Shown here: positions 62,027-64,000 of the stretch, one piece after another
Numbering within the stretch: the stretch's first letter is position 1
Layout: each line of letters starts with the position of its first letter
From: Devosia sp. FJ2-5-3
Lineage (GTDB): Bacteria; Pseudomonadota; Alphaproteobacteria; Rhizobiales; Devosiaceae
Reading direction: 5' to 3'
DNA length: 64,000 nt
Assembly (NCBI RefSeq): GCF_029201545.1
Contig: NZ_CP104007.1
Coordinates: 4,031,501 to 4,095,500, forward strand
Notes under the pieces: model-generated
Databases searched by the model: none
Seen by the model: the letters and a program-made list of their open reading frames with translations, nothing else
Told to the model about the DNA's origin: nothing
Made by a program: the position numbers and the translations under genes

Positions 62027-63042
62027 GGGTTTTTATCACCGGAACGGCGGGATTCATCGGCTTCCACCTGGCGCGGCAGCTTCTCGCCGATGGGCATGAG
62101 GTGGTCGGCTATGACGGGATGACGCCCTATTATGATGTGGCGCTGAAACGGGCGCGGCACGCCATTCTGGCAGAGGCGAACCGCTTCACGGCGGTCGAGG
62201 CGATGCTGGAGGATGGGGCGCGGCTCGAGGGCGAGATTTCCGGCTTCGCGCCCGATATTGTGGTGCATCTGGCCGCCCAGGCGGGGGTGCGCTACAGCCT
62301 CGAGGCGCCGGAGGCCTATGTCAGTGCCAATCTGGCGGGGACGTTCAACCTGCTCGAAGCGCTGCGCAGAACCAGGGTGCGGCATTTCCTTTTTGCCTCG
62401 ACCTCCTCGGTCTATGGCGGCAATGAGGATTTTCCCTTCGCCGAGGCCGACCGGACCGATTTTCCCGTCTCGCTCTATGCCGCCACCAAGAAGGCGGGCG
62501 AGGCGATGAGCCACTCCTATGCCCATCTGTTCGATGTGCCGACGACCTGCTTCCGCTTCTTTACCGTCTACGGCCCCTGGGGGCGGCCGGACATGGCGCT
62601 GTTCAAATTCGTGTCGGCCATCGAGGAGGGTGAGCCCATAGACATTTATGGCATGGGCAAGATGCGACGCGATTTTACCTATGTCGATGATCTCGTCGCC
62701 TCGATCATCGCGCTGTTCGATGCGGTGCCGCAGGCGGGCAGGCCGGCGGCGCGCGCGGGGGTGGCGGATAGCCTCTCCCCTGTTGCCCCGTGGCGCAGCG
62801 TCAACATCGCCGGCGGGCAGCCGGTGGAGCTGATGGATTTCATCGGAACCATCGAGCGGCAGATGGGCAGAGAGGCGCAAAAGCGCATGCTGCCGATGCA
62901 GGCGGGGGATGTGACGGCGACGGAGGCGGATGCGCGCCTGCTCGCGGCGCTGACCGGGCAGCAGCCGACGACGCGGATCGAGGATGGGGTCAAGGCTTTC
63001 ATCGACTGGTATCGGGACTGGAAGGGCGGCGGAGCGGCCTGA
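62023..63042 (+). CDS. UDP-glucuronate 4-epimerase (NAD-dependent epimerase family)
   Basis: A 339-residue extended SDR that interconverts UDP-glucuronate and UDP-galacturonate. Rossmann FITGTAGFIGFHLARQLL, HLAAQAGVRYSLEAPEAYV, catalytic Y152 and K156 in LYAATKKAGE, and RFFTVYGPWGRPDMALFKF match the CapI/LpsL type. The start at 62023 overlaps the ugd stop. It supplies galacturonate for lipopolysaccharide or capsule. Followed by a glycosyltransferase gene 37 bp after its stop. Confidence 0.93.
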   Translation: MRVFITGTAGFIGFHLARQLLADGHEVVGYDGMTPYYDVALKRARHAILAEANRFTAVEAMLEDGARLEGEISGFAPDIVVHLAAQAGVRYSLEAPEAYVSANLAGTFNLLEALRRTRVRHFLFASTSSVYGGNEDFPFAEADRTDFPVSLYAATKKAGEAMSHSYAHLFDVPTTCFRFFTVYGPWGRPDMALFKFVSAIEEGEPIDIYGMGKMRRDFTYVDDLVASIIALFDAVPQAGRPAARAGVADSLSPVAPWRSVNIAGGQPVELMDFIGTIERQMGREAQKRMLPMQAGDVTATEADARLLAALTGQQPTTRIEDGVKAFIDWYRDWKGGGAA

Positions 63043-63079
63043 TCGCCTGATGCCGCGACAGAAACGGGAGAGGCGCCGG

Positions 63080-64000
63080 ATGAAGACAATCCTGTTTTTC
63101 TATCGCGATCTCGGCAATGGCGGGGTGCAGAACAACATGCTGCGCCTGGCCGAGGGGCTGGTGCAGCGCGGCTGGAGGATCGAATTTCTCATTGCCCGCA
63201 CCGAGAATATGGAATTCGCCGTGCCCGAAGGGGTTTTGGTGCATCGGGCGGCATCGGCCAACCCCTGGCAGCTGGTCTGGGCGCTGGCGCGGATGATCGA
63301 CCGGGACAAGCCGGACGCGATCTACACGGCCATGCCGAACTATAATTGCGCGGCGCTGGTGGCGCGGATGCTGGCGCGGCACAAGCCGAAAATCATCATC
63401 TCGGAGCGCAGCGATACGCGGGCCGAGCGGCGGCAGGGACGTTTTGACTGGTATGGCCTGTCGCTGCGGCTGGCGCCCTGGCTCTATACCAGGGCGGATC
63501 GCATTCTCGCCGTGTCGGAGGAAACCGCCGATAGCCTCGCGGCGGCGAGCGGCATTGCGCGGGACCGGATAGTGGTGTTGCACAATCCCGTCGTGAGCGC
63601 GGCGCTGGAAAAAGCCGCCGCGCATCCGCTGCACCACGAATGGGTGGAGGGACCCTATCGGCTGCTGGTGGCGGTGGGGCGGCTGGCGCCGCAAAAGGAT
63701 TTTGCCACGCTGCTCCGCGCCTTTGCGCTGTTGCACGAAAAGCGCGCGGAGGCGCGGCTGGTGATTATCGGGGGTGGCGAGGAGCGGACACAGCTCGAAG
63801 CGCTGGCGGCGGAGCTGGATGTGGACCAGGCGGTGGACTTCATCGGCTTTGACGCCAATCCCTATCGCTGGATGGCGCGGGCGGATGTGTTCGTGCTGAC
63901 CTCGCTCTGGGAGGGGCTGCCCACGGTTATCATCGAGGCGCTCGCCTGTGGCGCCACCATTGTGGCCACCGACAGCCCGAGCGGGCCGGCGCAGATCATC
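63080..64000 (+). CDS. Glycosyltransferase family 4 protein (cut by window edge)
   Basis: 307 residues of a GT-B fold retaining glycosyltransferase. The N-terminal part has GNGGVQNNMLRLAEGL, the typical Gly-rich acceptor loop. The C-terminal domain shows LLVAVGRLAPQKDFATLLRA, the donor-binding Arg/Lys pair (R201, K206), and the EX7E motif (E278 to E286, WEGLPTVIIEA). The last helix and stop lie beyond base 64000. GGGAGAGG precedes the ATG at 63080; an in-frame ATG at 63050 is less favoured. It likely adds a uronic acid or hexose to a surface glycan. Confidence 0.9.
   Translation, partial: MKTILFFYRDLGNGGVQNNMLRLAEGLVQRGWRIEFLIARTENMEFAVPEGVLVHRAASANPWQLVWALARMIDRDKPDAIYTAMPNYNCAALVARMLARHKPKIIISERSDTRAERRQGRFDWYGLSLRLAPWLYTRADRILAVSEETADSLAAASGIARDRIVVLHNPVVSAALEKAAAHPLHHEWVEGPYRLLVAVGRLAPQKDFATLLRAFALLHEKRAEARLVIIGGGEERTQLEALAAELDVDQAVDFIGFDANPYRWMARADVFVLTSLWEGLPTVIIEALACGATIVATDSPSGPAQII

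Overview
The window is GC-rich, densely coded DNA from an alphaproteobacterium. The HmuRSTUV/HemP heme locus, small membrane proteins typical of Hyphomicrobiales, GANTC clusters and CtrA-like boxes, and REP-like palindromes all fit a Devosia-like (Devosiaceae, Hyphomicrobiales) soil or water bacterium. That assignment is inferred from gene content, not from a search. I saw no rRNA, tRNA, CRISPR array, insertion sequence or prophage. The long ORFs on the strand opposite real genes are GC-driven shadows and are left out.

Layout. 1-1.6 kb: DNA repair (5' part of recQ, a 3-methyladenine glycosylase) and a small basic protein. 1.8-4.8 kb: RidA and SDR genes divergent from an M81 (MlrC-type) metallohydrolase. 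5.4-13.8 kb: a leftward amino-sugar/oligosaccharide operon (Gfo/Idh/MocA oxidoreductase, CUT1 ABC importer, RpiR-type regulator, GH20 hexosaminidase). 14.1-18.9 kb: a rightward cluster with a second M81 protein, an MFS carrier, a DeoR regulator and a FAH/hydratase-like enzyme. 18.9-30.9 kb: a ten-gene leftward chemotaxis operon (STAS, CheY, CheA, CheW, two MCPs, CheW, CheR, CheB, and a soluble MCP-like protein with a CheZ-like DxxxQ motif). Its upstream region holds seven GANTC sites in 101 bp and a CtrA-like box.

31.4-37.5 kb: a LacI regulator, several very small genes, an isolated phosphonate module (2H phosphoesterase-phnM-phnN) and a glycerate kinase. 37.6-44.8 kb: a VOC protein, a galactose/arabinose 1-dehydrogenase and a leftward galactofuranose-type ABC importer (ytfQRT-yjfF) ending in a FadR-type GntR regulator. 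A similar GTnnnAC palindrome lies upstream of both the dehydrogenase and ytfQ. 45.5-54.4 kb: a complete heme acquisition locus (TonB-dependent receptor, divergent from hemP-hmuSTUV, a small secreted Cys protein, exbB-exbD-tonB). 54.8-57.1 kb: tex. 57.1-59.7 kb: an RTX/DUF4214 protein and a LuxR-type regulator. 59.8-64 kb: an alpha/beta hydrolase, then the start of a polysaccharide cluster (UDP-glucose dehydrogenase, UDP-glucuronate epimerase, glycosyltransferase cut by the window edge).

Three families of GC-rich palindromes fill most of the longer intergenic gaps. Several genes too short for ordinary ORF cut-offs are reported here, including hemP and a 49-residue membrane protein.
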